Shown in pieces: positions 1-30,464 of a stretch of DNA of 64,000 nucleotides (its first letter is position 1; each line of letters opens with the position of its first letter). The DNA lies in the NCBI RefSeq assembly GCF_037392515.1, contig NC_090288.1:6503501-6567500 (forward strand), in the 5' to 3' direction. Source of the DNA: Haliotis asinina. Lineage: Eukaryota > Mollusca > Gastropoda > Lepetellida > Haliotidae. Below the pieces are notes generated by a model. The model was not told the DNA's origin, did not search any database, and worked only from the letters and a program-made list of their open reading frames with translations. Position numbers and translations under genes: made by a program.

Positions 1-91
1 ATATGCTCGCTGTAACGTGGACATGCGCAATGAACCCGTCAAGTCCGGCCCACGGAACAACATCACCGGCACTATCTACTTAAGACAAAAG
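1..91 (+). CDS. SOD: SOD exon (partial, first visible)
   Basis: Open in frame from base 2. It encodes a beta-strand segment ending [11 protein letters not shown] and closes at a GTGAGT donor (92-97) in phase 0. NIT is an N-glycosylation sequon, in keeping with a secreted protein. The upstream exon or exons with the start codon lie outside the window. Confidence 0.85.
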
Positions 92-2655
92 GTGAGTGAA
101 TATACCTTTACGCCGCACTCAGCAATATTCCAACAATATGGCGGCGATCTGTAGATGATCAAGTCTGGACTTCGTTGATTAATAGCATGGGCATCGATCT
201 TCATAATTGAGATATAATGACATGTGTAAATCAAAACAGCAATTGTGACCACCCAATCTCGCTGCATCTTTCGACAAGCGTGGGTTAATGAAGATCAATT
301 CTAACGCGGATCTTCACGTGTTAGGAGAAGAGGTAAGGAACCCTGTTGATACAGTCTATATTCGATTGTCGATACATCACCGTCAGAGACCTTTGTTGCA
401 GGTAGTTGCTGGTGGCCGAACAAGTAAAGTGAGCTGCCGCGGGGGCTGGTAATAATTTTCAGTATGAGCCAGAACAGCTGAACAGTCTTACAGCTATTCG
501 CGAACTACTTGTAGAAAACATAGCATATCTTCAATTGACAGGTTTTGTTCCGGTGCATTAGTCTGTCAACTTCATTTTCTGAGGGTGCACCCTGTCAACA
601 GGGGTCTATAAAATTCCCATTTTTTTCTATAAATGTGCATTCTGACAAAATATGTGAAAGCTACGTTCTAAATTCAGCATTAAACGTCATCGGAAGGTGA
701 CTTCAGTTGAACGAGACATTGTATTTCAGTTTTATTTTTGCTCTGAGGTGTTTATTTAATTATTTAAATTTATTTCTTGCTCAATGCCGCACTCTGCAAT
801 ATTCTACTTCATCAAGACAATCTAATGGCTGATGTCATGAACATCGTTTTACGGTATGGTCTGGTTCACAACGTTTGTCACATTGCATTTTCAGTCGGAG
901 AACCTGGGTATAACAATGCCGATGACACTTTCTAATCTGTCTATCTATCTTTGGCGAATTGTTGTCATAATATCAACCACTGTTTTCTTTTTGTATACAG
1001 TTTCATGGGCCACTGGAGATACTGCTTCATCTGCGTGGATTCTACCTGCCAAGCGACCACAGTGACCATGCCGTTCACATGCATGCATTCCACGTGCACG
1101 AATTTGGCGACTTCAGCAACGGCTGTACATCATCCAGCGGCCACTTTAATCCCTTAGGTGCTTCTCATGGGGGTCACGATTCGAAAACAAGGTATGTGAC
1201 CGGTCCCCAGCGTCTAAACATGACAGTAATAATAGGATTGAAATAAAACAGTTTAAGGGAATCTGAAGAAGATCGGGGTTCGATTCCCGCCACCATGACA
1301 TTGCCGGAAATTTGCTGAAAGCGGCGTAAAACTGTCTCGTTGTGTAGTGAGTTTAGGTTTACACACTGCTGTTTGCATTATTCAAGCAATATCACGGCGG
1401 GGAACATCGGATATGTGCTTCAAACATTGTTGAGGAATCACGTGAGGAATCGAACCCGGGTCTTCTGTGTGATAAGCGCACGCTGTAATCACCCAACACT
1501 CCCTCAGGCTTTCCGCGTTGGTAAGGTACAAAAACCCATTACGACACTTGCAATATTGCTCAGGGCCGACAACTTAAACTCATCTAGAGGGATCAGGTGG
1601 TGAGGCTCGCTGATGTCTTTGATTCGTTGGCTTGGATGACAAGTTATCGTATCTCAGTTGAGCAGACCGATGCTCATGCTGTTGATCACTGTATTGTCTA
1701 GTCCAGACTCGATTATTTAAAACCAAACTCAGTTAGTCAGTCGAAGATTCTGGTTCCTTTGTCAACAATATTATCCGTGGACATCCGGGTAAGAACTGAT
1801 CTTCAGTTCCTCATACTCGTCGTGAGAGTCGATCGAGTGGTCAGACTCGCTGATTTGCTTGAAACATGTCATTGTATCCCAATTACGTAGATCGATGCGC
1901 TCATACTGTTGATCAGTGGATTGTCTGATCCGGACCCAGCGTTAACTCCCTTACTCGTACTTTTAACTGATGGTTCTGCAGACATGCCGGTGACTGGGGA
2001 AACATTGCTTGTGACGATGCTGGAGAAGTGCACATGAACATGACAGACAAGTACTGCGACCTCTACGGACCCCGTTCCATCATCGGCAGAGGCCTTGTGG
2101 TAGGTGTAGCTCTCTAGGTTGAATGGCATGCATTGAAATGTGCAGTTTAGCGGTACCATGACTGAAACATCGCATGGACCTCACCTAAAGGAGGACCGGG
2201 ACAATCCATCATCGTCTTCCGAAATTGTTGGTCGATACCCATGTTATGCTTCATTAGTCTTTAGCTTGATCACTCTTATCTGAAAAATATACTCACGCCA
2301 CCAGAGTTTAAATATTTGTCCTTGGTAGTCAGCCGTCTAAAGGAACGTAATCTGCTCAGCATCATCCGCAGAGTTGTATTTTTGGGAAGTAGCATAATCC
2401 TGTTGAGTGGTTTTGAATCCCGTCATTGTCACAATGAGGACGTTCCACTGAAAAACCGCTATAGAAATGAAATTTACCCCAATGACCGTTTAACCAACTG
2501 ATTCACATGTCTCTCAGATCCACGAGACTGCAGACCACCTTGGACAAGCACCTACGGGCAAGAAGAAGAAGAGGGCAGGATATGGAAACGCATGTTGTAC
2601 CGTTGCCAGGATTGGCAAGGTGGACTGGGACATGCTCCTTCAACACAAGAGCTAA
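1..2655 (+). CDS. SOD: Extracellular-type Cu/Zn superoxide dismutase, 5'-truncated by window edge
   Basis: Spliced gene with exons 1-91 (continues left of the window), 1001-1191, 1982-2099 and 2518-2655 (TAA). Every intron is GT-AG and the phases join (0, 2, 0), giving 178 visible residues. Cu/Zn SODs convert superoxide to oxygen and hydrogen peroxide. The hallmark FHVHEFGD is at visible residues 60-67. Inferred copper ligands are H61, H63, H78 and H135, and zinc ligands H78, H86, H95 and D98. C72 and C159 or C160 match the structural disulfide. GPRSIIGR (123-130) is also typical of the family. A His-rich segment precedes the signature (H50, H53, H56, H58). Odd points: the family GNAGxRLACG stretch reads AGYGNACC, so the guiding arginine is missing; the aspartate before LG is His140; KKKKR occupies 148-152. 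The signal peptide is not visible. The family is certain; full catalytic activity is not. Confidence 0.93.
92..325 (-). mobile_element. SINE, long family (copy 1)
   Basis: Antisense copy of the abundant ~230-bp SINE: ACGCCGCACTCAGCAATATT, then ATGGCGGCGATCTGTA, later TGACCACCC. It starts directly at the SOD splice donor. Here and below, strand refers to the sense orientation, in which the 3' tail reads AAACTCACTCACT. Confidence 0.8.
1001..1191 (+). CDS. SOD: SOD exon with copper-site signature
   Basis: It follows a TATACAG acceptor and ends at AG|GTATGT in phase 2. It carries [14 protein letters not shown], the His-rich insert, the FHVHEFGD copper signature, and the cysteine, histidine and HGG residues of the zinc loop. 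Two other open frames over the same bases are shadows. Confidence 0.93.
1345..1510 (-). mobile_element. tRNA-headed SINE in SOD intron
   Basis: Antisense copy: a tail-like GTAGTGAGTTTAGG, diverged AAGCAATATCACGGCGG, then GAATCGAACCCGGG, the complement of a tRNA B box. A fragment of the same family in the opposite orientation (GGGGTTCGATTCCCGCC, GCGGCGTAAAACT) lies at 1275-1335. Confidence 0.6.
1583..1745 (+). mobile_element. SINE, long family (SOD intron, first of tandem pair)
   Basis: Sense copy: GTGAGGCTCGCTGATG, ATGCTCATGCTGTTGATCAC, GTCCAGACTCGATTATTTA, then AAACCAAACTCAGT. It lacks the usual 3' GGCGG block. Confidence 0.75.
1746..1950 (+). mobile_element. SINE, long family (second of tandem pair, 3'-truncated)
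   Basis: Starts with a head-like GTGGACATCCGGGTAAGAAC, runs through GGTCAGACTCGCTGATT and ATTGTCTGATCCGGACC, and stops 30 bases before the SOD exon acceptor at 1981. Confidence 0.7.
1982..2099 (+). CDS. SOD: SOD exon with zinc-loop end and SIIGR motif
   Basis: The acceptor TTCTGCAG completes a split Arg codon. The exon reads RHAGDWGNI (zinc ligands H95 and D98) through [11 protein letters not shown] and stops at a GTAGGT donor in phase 0. The antisense open frame over this exon (1869-2159) is a shadow. Confidence 0.93.
2518..2655 (+). CDS. SOD: SOD terminal exon
   Basis: It starts after CTCTCAG with IHE (copper ligand H135) and ends [12 protein letters not shown] then TAA. It holds the basic KKKKR tract and the adjacent C159-C160 pair, and lacks the conserved active-site Arg. 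The antisense frame 2552-2821 is a shadow. Confidence 0.92.
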   Translation: MHETADHLGQAPTGKKKKRAGYGNACCTVARIGKVDWDMLLQHKS

Positions 2656-3845
2656 AGGGAGAGGGTCCACGTTTCACAGATCTTGGGCCTGGAATATGAT
2701 TCCTCGAGGTCATCTGTGAGATCATAGCGACATCAAAGAAGCTGCCGTGTGTCAATACTATTGGTAGAGCGTCATTTTCGTTCATTGATTTTCGTAGCCC
2801 TACCCCAATTCTGTACTCCATTTGGATTCCAACTTAGGAAATATGCCTTTTAAAACCCCCAACATATTTCCAAAGCTTGGAATTGGCGAGAATGGAAATG
2901 CTGTGGAATATTCCTGCTGGGATGTGTGAAAGTTTGAAGACCTAAGCGTTTCCTAGAAACTTGGGGTCAAGTCTGGCTGGACCATTACAATATTTGTAAA
3001 TGTAATGTAATGTTGTAAATCTTAGTCGTTCTTGTTCTTTACAAGCTTGGAATTGTTGCTTTTCTGCAAATGGGCTTGATATGTGTATTCGTATTCACTT
3101 CATATGTGACCTATTGCAAATTAGGTTTAAATTTCCTCACTCGTGAATAGTTTCAGTAATGATATTATGTTTGAACTCAGTGGTGGAGCAATCGATGCAT
3201 GTTGTGTTTTACATGATGGCTTGGGCCTGTATTTTGGAATTCTGTTCTCTTGTATAAAATATATGGAAAATAACCGTTTCATGGCATCCTTGCTCTATCC
3301 TCTTTCATAGGATGTTAACCTCATTGCAGGTTGAAAAGGAGTACGGCACCTAAGGTGTCCATTATTTTCATTTTGAGTAATGATTTTCGCATGCTTCGAG
3401 AGCACATTTACCATTACTGGACAAAGAATACGGTGCTCTCAAACCAAAGAAAATAGCAAGGGAAAAGTTAAGACTCGAAACCAACCAACTCCTTTAGACA
3501 GTTAAAGGACAGTCTTCTCTTTTTGTATTTGTAAAGTTGTTTCCGTTAAAACAGCTGACATTTGATGTAAATAGGATAAGGTATATATATAAGGTTTCCC
3601 ACATTCATTTTGTATGTAATGAGAGATGAAGATATTTGGTAGAAATGGCTCACAACAAACTAGTTTGGTGGTAACTGGATCCTGTAGTTTGGTGACTTGG
3701 TTGATCGTATACCATCGCACCTTGACAACAGGGATCGTAGCTAATAATATCAAGCACTCGTTTACCTAAGTAAAACTTGATTATTTTCAGAATTCATCTT
3801 TTAACATAACCGTTGTCGAGGGAGACTTTAGACAACAGACAAAGT

Positions 3846-3851
3846 AATAAA
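3846..3851 (+). promoter_or_regulatory. Candidate SOD poly(A) signal AATAAA
   Basis: The first plain AATAAA I noticed downstream of the SOD stop, about 1.2 kb away. The hexamer alone is weak evidence in AT-rich DNA. Confidence 0.25.
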
Positions 3852-4721
3852 ATATGTGTATTCCAGATATACCCCAAAAGGTAGCTTCTTTGAGACTCGT
3901 GGTATGCTTCTTGTACGTATGACATGACGGTACAGGTTAACCCACTGAAACAGTCTTATACATCTCATATATTCACAACACACCACAGGAGCATTGAGAA
4001 GAAATGCTAGTCTTGTTGATTCTCAAGTTTCTTAGAAACTTTGGGGTAACCCTGTGGTTAAAGTTTAGTCACTCCGAAGACCCGGCTTCGATTCTACACA
4101 TTGGCAGAATATTTGAACTTCATTTCTGGTGTGAAATTGATGGAATATAAAACATAACTCACGCTTAGTTCAGATGGAAAAAATGACGATAATTTGTCAC
4201 TGAAAACAGAAGCATATAAGAACATTCAGCATACATTCTGTTTACATCCTGACTTCCGCGATAATTGGTTGGAGGTAAACGTCACATTATCTAACCACTA
4301 TTGATTCGGTTAAGACAACGTAATGCTTAAACGACATGCGTTTTGGGTTTCAACAAACCCTTCAGTGTCTACTATATTGACCTTTCGTCAACATGCTCAT
4401 GTTCATACTAGACATTTTCTTGAGTCGTTAACATGATTGTCGCGTTGGAACCTGCAGTGAAAATAATTTATTAACAATGTTGCTCGCTTTAAAAACGTTT
4501 CTTTACATTACTGAATGTCATAGGAAATACTAGAAGAGCGTAAACGAGGAACGAGTGTATTGGTGTCTGGGGATGGTCGAGTACATCCTGACGGTGACAA
4601 CACGCGTCGTCTTTATACGTTACCTTGGGGTTTATTGTAAAGGCGTCTTTGTGTGTAAGCGCGTGTGTCTTTGCGTATGTGTGTGCACACAAGGAGGTAA
4701 TTTTCCAGCTATAATATGACG

Positions 4722-5075
4722 CTGACTGAGTGAGTGACTTTAGTTTTACGCAGCAGTCACCAATATTTCAATATTTTAACCATATGGCGGCGGTGTGTAA
4801 ACAATGCAGTCTGGACCAGACAGTCCAGTGATCAAAAGCATGAATATCGACTTGCGTAGTTGGGATAAGATGACATCTGACCAAGCGATCCCGTTAGTCC
4901 CATATGACGGCGGTCTGTAAATAGTCGAGTCTGGACCAGAAAATCCAGTGACTGACGTCAAGACCAACGATCAACACAATTGGGATTCAATAACATGTGT
5001 CAACCAAGACTGACCATCCCTTTTCCGTTAGTCGCCCTTTGCTCAACACCAACTGAAATTCGGTTCTTCACGGAT
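4722..5075 (-). mobile_element. Two SINE copies in tandem (long family)
   Basis: Antisense. The first starts GTGAGTGACTTTAGTTTTACG and runs to GATCCCGTTAGTC. The second starts CCATATGACGGCGGTCTG without a tail and ends near CGGTTCTTCACGGA. The junction suggests insertion of one copy into another. Confidence 0.75.
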
Positions 5076-6631
5076 ACACCGTAGGAATTGCAGCGTTGTC
5101 TCCCTTAGGCGTGCTCAGAATCCGGGTTCGGTTTTCTTTTCGTAACGAATCACTTATTTATGAATCCCATAGCAATCCGATGGGTGTCACAAGAGGTTTT
5201 TTTTTTACTTCGGTCTTTCCTTCAATATGAAACAGTTACTAATATTGTGTCAAATAATGAGAAACTGGTGATACACACCCTCGCATGTCACTCAGATTCT
5301 AATAATATGTATGTACATCCTGAAGCTTGAGAGGCGTTTTATATAACATTACATGTCTCTGAAAGTGTATTTTTATGCAAGAGCAACTAGTTCCTCGTTA
5401 TGCGCGTCTAATCAACATTGTTATGAACATCCATCATAATTAATGAAAACCCAGTCCCTATTGACAGTAAGACTTCAGGCGAATTTCCTTCACATGACGT
5501 CATGTCGTTTTGTTATTAGCCAAGATTGGTACCCATCTCTCATTTTCTGTCTCAGATGAGATGAAATATGGTGCCCGCAATTCTCATTTGTCGCGGATGT
5601 CTACGAACATAGCTTTATCCGAAAATCGTTACTCTGTATAGGCTGTGCAGTTGCTAATTGTTGATGACTTACGGTATCGTAAGCATTGTTACGTCAGCGA
5701 TGATTGCTATAGACACAAGCTGTGAGCAGCGTTCGAAATAACCTTGGAGGCCAAGCACCGGTTGCTATTGCATCGCGCCGGCACTTTCAAATATTTGCAG
5801 TCCCTTGTGGTCTTTAGTAAATTATATGTCAATTTGTTTTTCCAACCAGATTTTTCCCCATATTATTTTTATTAACGTTCGGGAACTATCCATGATTCAT
5901 CATTTTACGATAACTTACAGTTCCACTTTCTGAGATTTTAGCGCATTGCCAAGAGAAATGGTACCACCAGTCTTTACTAAAATACCAATTTCCTTTTTTT
6001 TCGAAACAATGTGAAACTGTGTACAGTGTTGTGTATTTTTGGTGTTTTATTGTTTTGACTTAACAAAATGGGCCTGCAGATTTCATTCAGGGCATGTGTG
6101 GGTTTTAAAGCCTACATGGCCAACTGGCAAATGACACTATCGCAAACACTGGCTGTGAGGCTTCACTTCAAAGGTGTTGCACTTTGGTAAGCTCCAGTGA
6201 ATTGCCCTTGAATGTTCTCACCAATATATGTTATACAGTAATGTATAGGTTGGAAATACACAAAGGAGTGATCTTGTGTGTGTGAACTAAATGAGTATTG
6301 TTTCGCGATGGGTACTTTGATGTAATCAAAGTCGCCGCTGTAGAAGTATAAGCTATATTTCTCCAGTGCGTGGAGTGACTAGGACTTTACGTCACTTTTA
6401 AAGATATTTCAGGACGAAGGGGGCCTCAGAAATAGGCTTTGCACATTGTACCAAAACAAACGGAATTCAAAACACGGGTTCTAGGCGTCACGAGCGAACC
6501 CATATCCCAGTTGGCCAACCTGTCGCCCCTTTGTATAGAGCTGTATCAAATATGAATCTTCCCCAAGTACATTTTTCCTTGAAAGTGAAGTAGGAGGTTA
6601 CTGTCTTTTTAACATTGTTAGGAGTTAGTGA

Positions 6632-6900
6632 GTGAGTGAGTTTTACGTCACAGTCAGCAATATTCCAGCTATTAGTATTGTGCATGACAGCAGTCTGGGT
6701 TGGGTTGGCTTGGCTTTTACGTCACATTGGCATTAGTCCAGCCATAGAGTGACGAGTAATCGAGTCTGGACCAGACAGCTCAGTGATCAACAGCATGAGC
6801 ATCGATCTGCTCAATTGGGATACAAATTAGGAACATGTTCGAGGTTGCTGGAATAGTACTAAAAGCGGTGTAAAACCAAACTCAATCAGTCATTCGAGGA
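6632..6900 (-). mobile_element. Mosaic of SINE fragments
   Basis: A tail fragment (GAGTGAGTGAGTTTTACG) is followed by a body beginning near GCTTTTACGTCAC and containing GAGTCTGGACCAGACAGCTC. It ends in an opposite-orientation tail (AAAAGCGGTGTAAAACC). Probably nested insertions. Confidence 0.55.
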
Positions 6901-7175
6901 TTCTTGTTTCCTAGTCAACTGTATTGTCCGTGAAGATCCGGGTATGAACTGATCTTCACTTACTCATGCTAGTTGTAAGAGACGACTAACGGGATCCAGT
7001 GGTCAGACTCGGTGATTTGCTTGAAACATGTCAGCGGTTCCCAGTTGCGCAGATCGATGCTCATATTGTTGATCACTGGATTGTCTGTCCAGACTCAATT
7101 ATTTACAGACCACCGCCACATTGCTGGAATATTGCTGAGTGAGGCGTTTAACCTCACTCACTAACTCACTTCATA
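6901..7175 (+). mobile_element. SINE, long family, near full length
   Basis: Sense copy from GTGAAGATCCGGGTATGAAC through GACTAACGGGATCCAGTGG and GACCACCGCCACATTGC to the tail CCTCACTCACTAACTCAC. One of the most complete copies here. Confidence 0.85.
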
Positions 7176-7371
7176 ATTTTAACCACTAACCTACCTGCCT
7201 ACGCCTTTCGAAAGGGAGGTAATGTTATTCTTATTTCATTTGAGCGTTCTGTATGCAAGAGGCTTGAGTTCGACCTTAGGACCCACACTTTCAACGGTCA
7301 TCTTCTTTTGTGAGTCCAGTAAATCCGTGTTAGAACTGGCCCTGAGGAACTGCACATTGCAAAGGAACGCT

Positions 7372-7520
7372 TTTTATGGACAGACAACATCTTTATTCCA
7401 ACAGACGAGACCTTTCAGTGTAGATCCTAAAGATGATTGATAAAGTTGTTAGGATCTACCCCGAAACGTCGCATATATTGCTAAAAAAAACCCTACAATT
7501 TTCGTTGTCTGTCCATAAAA
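7372..7520. repeat. Inverted-repeat element with internal hairpin; Penelope-like remnant?
   Basis: Perfect 17-bp inverted arms (TTTTATGGACAGACAAC at 7372-7388 and its complement at 7504-7520) flank a second perfect 11-bp hairpin (7420-7430 with 7449-7459), followed by CCGAAACGTCGC. That last motif recalls the ends of Penelope-like retroelements. No reverse transcriptase frame is present. Confidence 0.5.
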
Positions 7521-7649
7521 GTGTTCCTCTTCATCATACCTGCTTCTAAGTGCCACTTAAAAAAGACGACATTGCACATTGTCCGCAAAACAAAACAAAT
7601 CAGACAAGTGGGTTTATTAATTCCATATGGCCCACCAACAAAAATAGGA

Positions 7650-7795
7650 AAGTAGTTATGGCATTCGCTCGTCACATAGAAGATCTGAGCCTGATTCCCC
7701 ACAAGTGTACAGTGTGTGAAGCCCAGTCCGATATTCCCGCCGTGATATTGCTGGAATATTGCCACAAATTAACTTAAACTAAATTTACTCAGACA
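7650..7795 (+). mobile_element. tRNA-headed SINE
   Basis: Sense copy: GCATTCGCTCGTCAC, a B-box-like CTGATTCCCC, CAGTGTGTGAAGCCC, then CCGCCGTGATATTGCTGGAA. The final tail is diverged. Confidence 0.7.
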
Positions 7796-8350
7796 CACCT
7801 GTCAGCAACCGGTATAGCAACCACGCAGTAGAGCAAGTCTTAGGCGCAGGCACGTGTCCACAGGCGTCAAAGTCCAGGAACTTCAAGAGAAATGGTCAAG
7901 ACACTCTCAAATTGTCCTTCGGACCGAACCAAGCCTTATAATGAAATGTCTTCACCAATGGCCAATTACTGATTAAAAAAAAGTTTCAACTTTGTAGCCC
8001 ATTTCTAGCTTGTTTGCACCCAAAATACACCGTCAATATGTTCAGATGACTGTTTTGTAACGTCTTGCCTGTTCTATGTCTGATCCATTCTTTACCATCA
8101 CTCGACATCTCATCGTATTACTGTAACTGTTGTTATCATAGAATACCCCGATTTCTGTGGTGCTCTCACGGTCCACACGACACAGTCGTGAGTTTGCTGA
8201 ACCACACGATAATGTCTCACTGTGTGTATAGCATTCAACGAACTAGAAACATTATTTTGGCATCAACATTTATGTACACGGGATATTCACGTTGATTGTT
8301 TTTTACTTTTGAGGACACACAATTCCTTCTCTGGTGGGCAAAATATTCAA

Positions 8351-8447
8351 ATTCTTTCATGAACATCATAGTGTCATAATGATTCACGAATATCATGGAG
8401 TCATACTGATTCATGAATATCATAGTGTCATACTGATTCATAAACAC
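8351..8447. repeat. 27-bp tandem repeat, about 3.5 copies
   Basis: Units read GATTCATGAATATCATAGTG plus TCATACT, with scattered substitutions. The open minus-strand frame over it (FMNQYDTMI repeated) only reflects the multiple-of-three period. Confidence 0.8.
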
Positions 8448-9235
8448 ATCCTTATGGTAATATGTGGAATACTTGACTAAGTCTGAGGTGGTATTAGGTT
8501 AAATATGATTTCGTGGTTTTCTAAATTTATCATATCTGTTAGATTAAATAAAAACAAAACAAATTGCCATTGAGCATCGTTTTAATAAATCTGGCTATAT
8601 GATGTATTTGTATTTTGGGAAGAAGTAAAGTAAAAATTTACATGGTTTCATTTTTATATCATTCACGTATTCATATGCACCATGTGCCTAATTACGAACA
8701 TGTATGTACCGTCTGTCACATAAATAAGTGCCTACTTTGATATGGTTCAACCCGTACCGCCTATCCATAGAATACAGGAATGTTCATACTACGTCACATA
8801 CTACCTCTAACCATGTGGTCACTATGTCAATAAATTAACAGATTTTGTTGAAGTATATACACCATTGCAGAAAATATACAACACGGCTGGCACGATGGCG
8901 TATGTAAAAATATTCCTCTAGGAATCCTTATCTCGCGTCCAGCCTGTCTCCTGTCACTGTCACGCTCGGTAACAGGATCAAATGTAATGATGATAATTAA
9001 CACATTTCCGAAAGTATCAAACAAGATAACCTTAGTTTATGCCTGTATATAAACAATAATGTCTTGTGTCTGACAGACTCTTACTGACTTTGCCACGCTT
9101 ATCAAATGACAACTATCCTAGTTGGTACGCCCACGTGATATTTGAACAGGAACTTAAAATATATACAAAACTAAAGTTATCATTTTTTGATAACCTATTT
9201 TAACCCAAACACTCCTAAGTAGAGCAAACACATAG

Positions 9236-9450
9236 TTGTTGTTGGGGAAAAACAATGTCATATTTCAATACGAGAAAAAAATACTTCAAGTTGGGGAAAA
9301 CAATGTCAAACTGAAATGACAGCGAGAAATACTTCAGGTAGGGAAAATGTAGTGTCATACTTCATTCAAATATTAATAGACATATTTCAAGGAGAAAAAA
9401 CAATCGTATACATATTTTACAGTGCGAATATTACTTCCAGTAGGGATACG
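9236..9450. repeat. Degenerate tandem repeat (~50 bp)
   Basis: At least three diverged units share GGGGAAAACAATGTCA followed by CGAGAAA and ATACTTCA. No coding potential. Confidence 0.5.
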
Positions 9451-9532
9451 TTTTAATTAGTCAAATTTAAAATTTTGGAGGACGTTCTTTAATTGATTCT
9501 GCTCTAATTTAAGACGTGCATTAGAATAAACT

Positions 9533-9614
9533 GACGTTTCGTGTATGAAAACACTTCAAGTTTATTTGAAAGCGACGTTTCGTGTATGAAAACACTTCAA
9601 GTTTATTTGAAAGC
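9533..9614. repeat. Perfect 41-bp tandem duplication
   Basis: Two consecutive copies from GACGTTTCGTGTATGAAAAC to TTATTTGAAAGC, identical base for base, so recent. Each carries AATAAA on the minus strand, downstream of the protease gene. Confidence 0.9.
9602..9607 (-). promoter_or_regulatory. Candidate poly(A) signal of the protease gene
   Basis: AATAAA on the minus strand about 885 bases past the stop, the first one I see. An identical hexamer at 9561-9566 exists because the site sits in a 41-bp tandem duplication. Confidence 0.3.
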
Positions 9615-9816
9615 GAAATCCAAATACACACATGGCGAACAGACTAATATACCTTGAGGTATTGGTGCTTACATAGTAATAATATAATGAAATATAAGTA
9701 TCTTTAAGATTCGACACAAATTATTTTAAATATTTTGACGACTCTTAAATTGTTTCAGCAAAAGTTGAATCAACGGATTATATGACCAAAGTAATATTTT
9801 CCTCATGCAGTGTCAG

Positions 9817-9980
9817 CTTTGAAGCATTGTCAGATGTAAATATGCCTTTGAAGCATTGTCAGATGTAGATGTGTCTTTGAAGCATTGTCAGATGTAGATG
9901 TGTCTTTGAAGCATTGTCAGATGTAGATGTGTCTTTGAAGCATTGTCAGAGGTAAATGTGCCTTTGAAGCATTGTCATAT
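9817..9980. repeat. 29-bp minisatellite, six copies
   Basis: Unit CTTTGAAGCATTGTCAGATG plus TAGATGTGT, starting at 9817, 9846, 9875, 9904, 9933 and 9962. The middle copies are identical and the outer ones diverged. Confidence 0.92.
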
Positions 9981-10490
9981 TTGGGTATGCATGTTTCATG
10001 TTATACTTGATACGTATGACAGAGCTGATAGCCTTTATGCATGCTATAAAGTTATGTTTTCAGCCCTCTTGTCACTGTGTACATGTAAGTCGACCATGTG
10101 ACCAAATCCTACATTATAGGAAAGAATCATATTTTGTTTTGTGGTATGTTTGAATTTAGTCATTGCATAACTAATATAGTTCTCTCGTAACATTTCAAAG
10201 CATTAAGGAACGCCTAGGTTCGTTTCCAGTTTAAGGCTCCAGCTCACACAGACCAAATATTATCATGACTGCCCTTTTTGATGATAAATCAGCTGATTGT
10301 ATTAAAACATTTCTAACCTCGTGATTAGCAGTAATGTGACTTGAATCCCATAGATATCACGGAATCTTTTGTACAATATCCAAAAGTGAGATTGTTCCAA
10401 ACCGTTCAAAATTCTTCAAGGAGACTTTCTCCAATATCAGTCTATGGCCACGGTCTTCGTCAAGGCAAACTCCTATGTCACAGCTGTCTT

Positions 10491-30464
<19,974 letters not shown>

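Noticed and set aside
7400-7470. Hammerhead ribozyme
   Set aside because: GAAACGTC and a stem are present, but the conserved CTGATGA core is missing on both strands by eye.
9817-9980. Regular 29-bp repeats considered as a CRISPR array
   Set aside because: Units are head to tail without unique spacers, and the genome is clearly eukaryotic.
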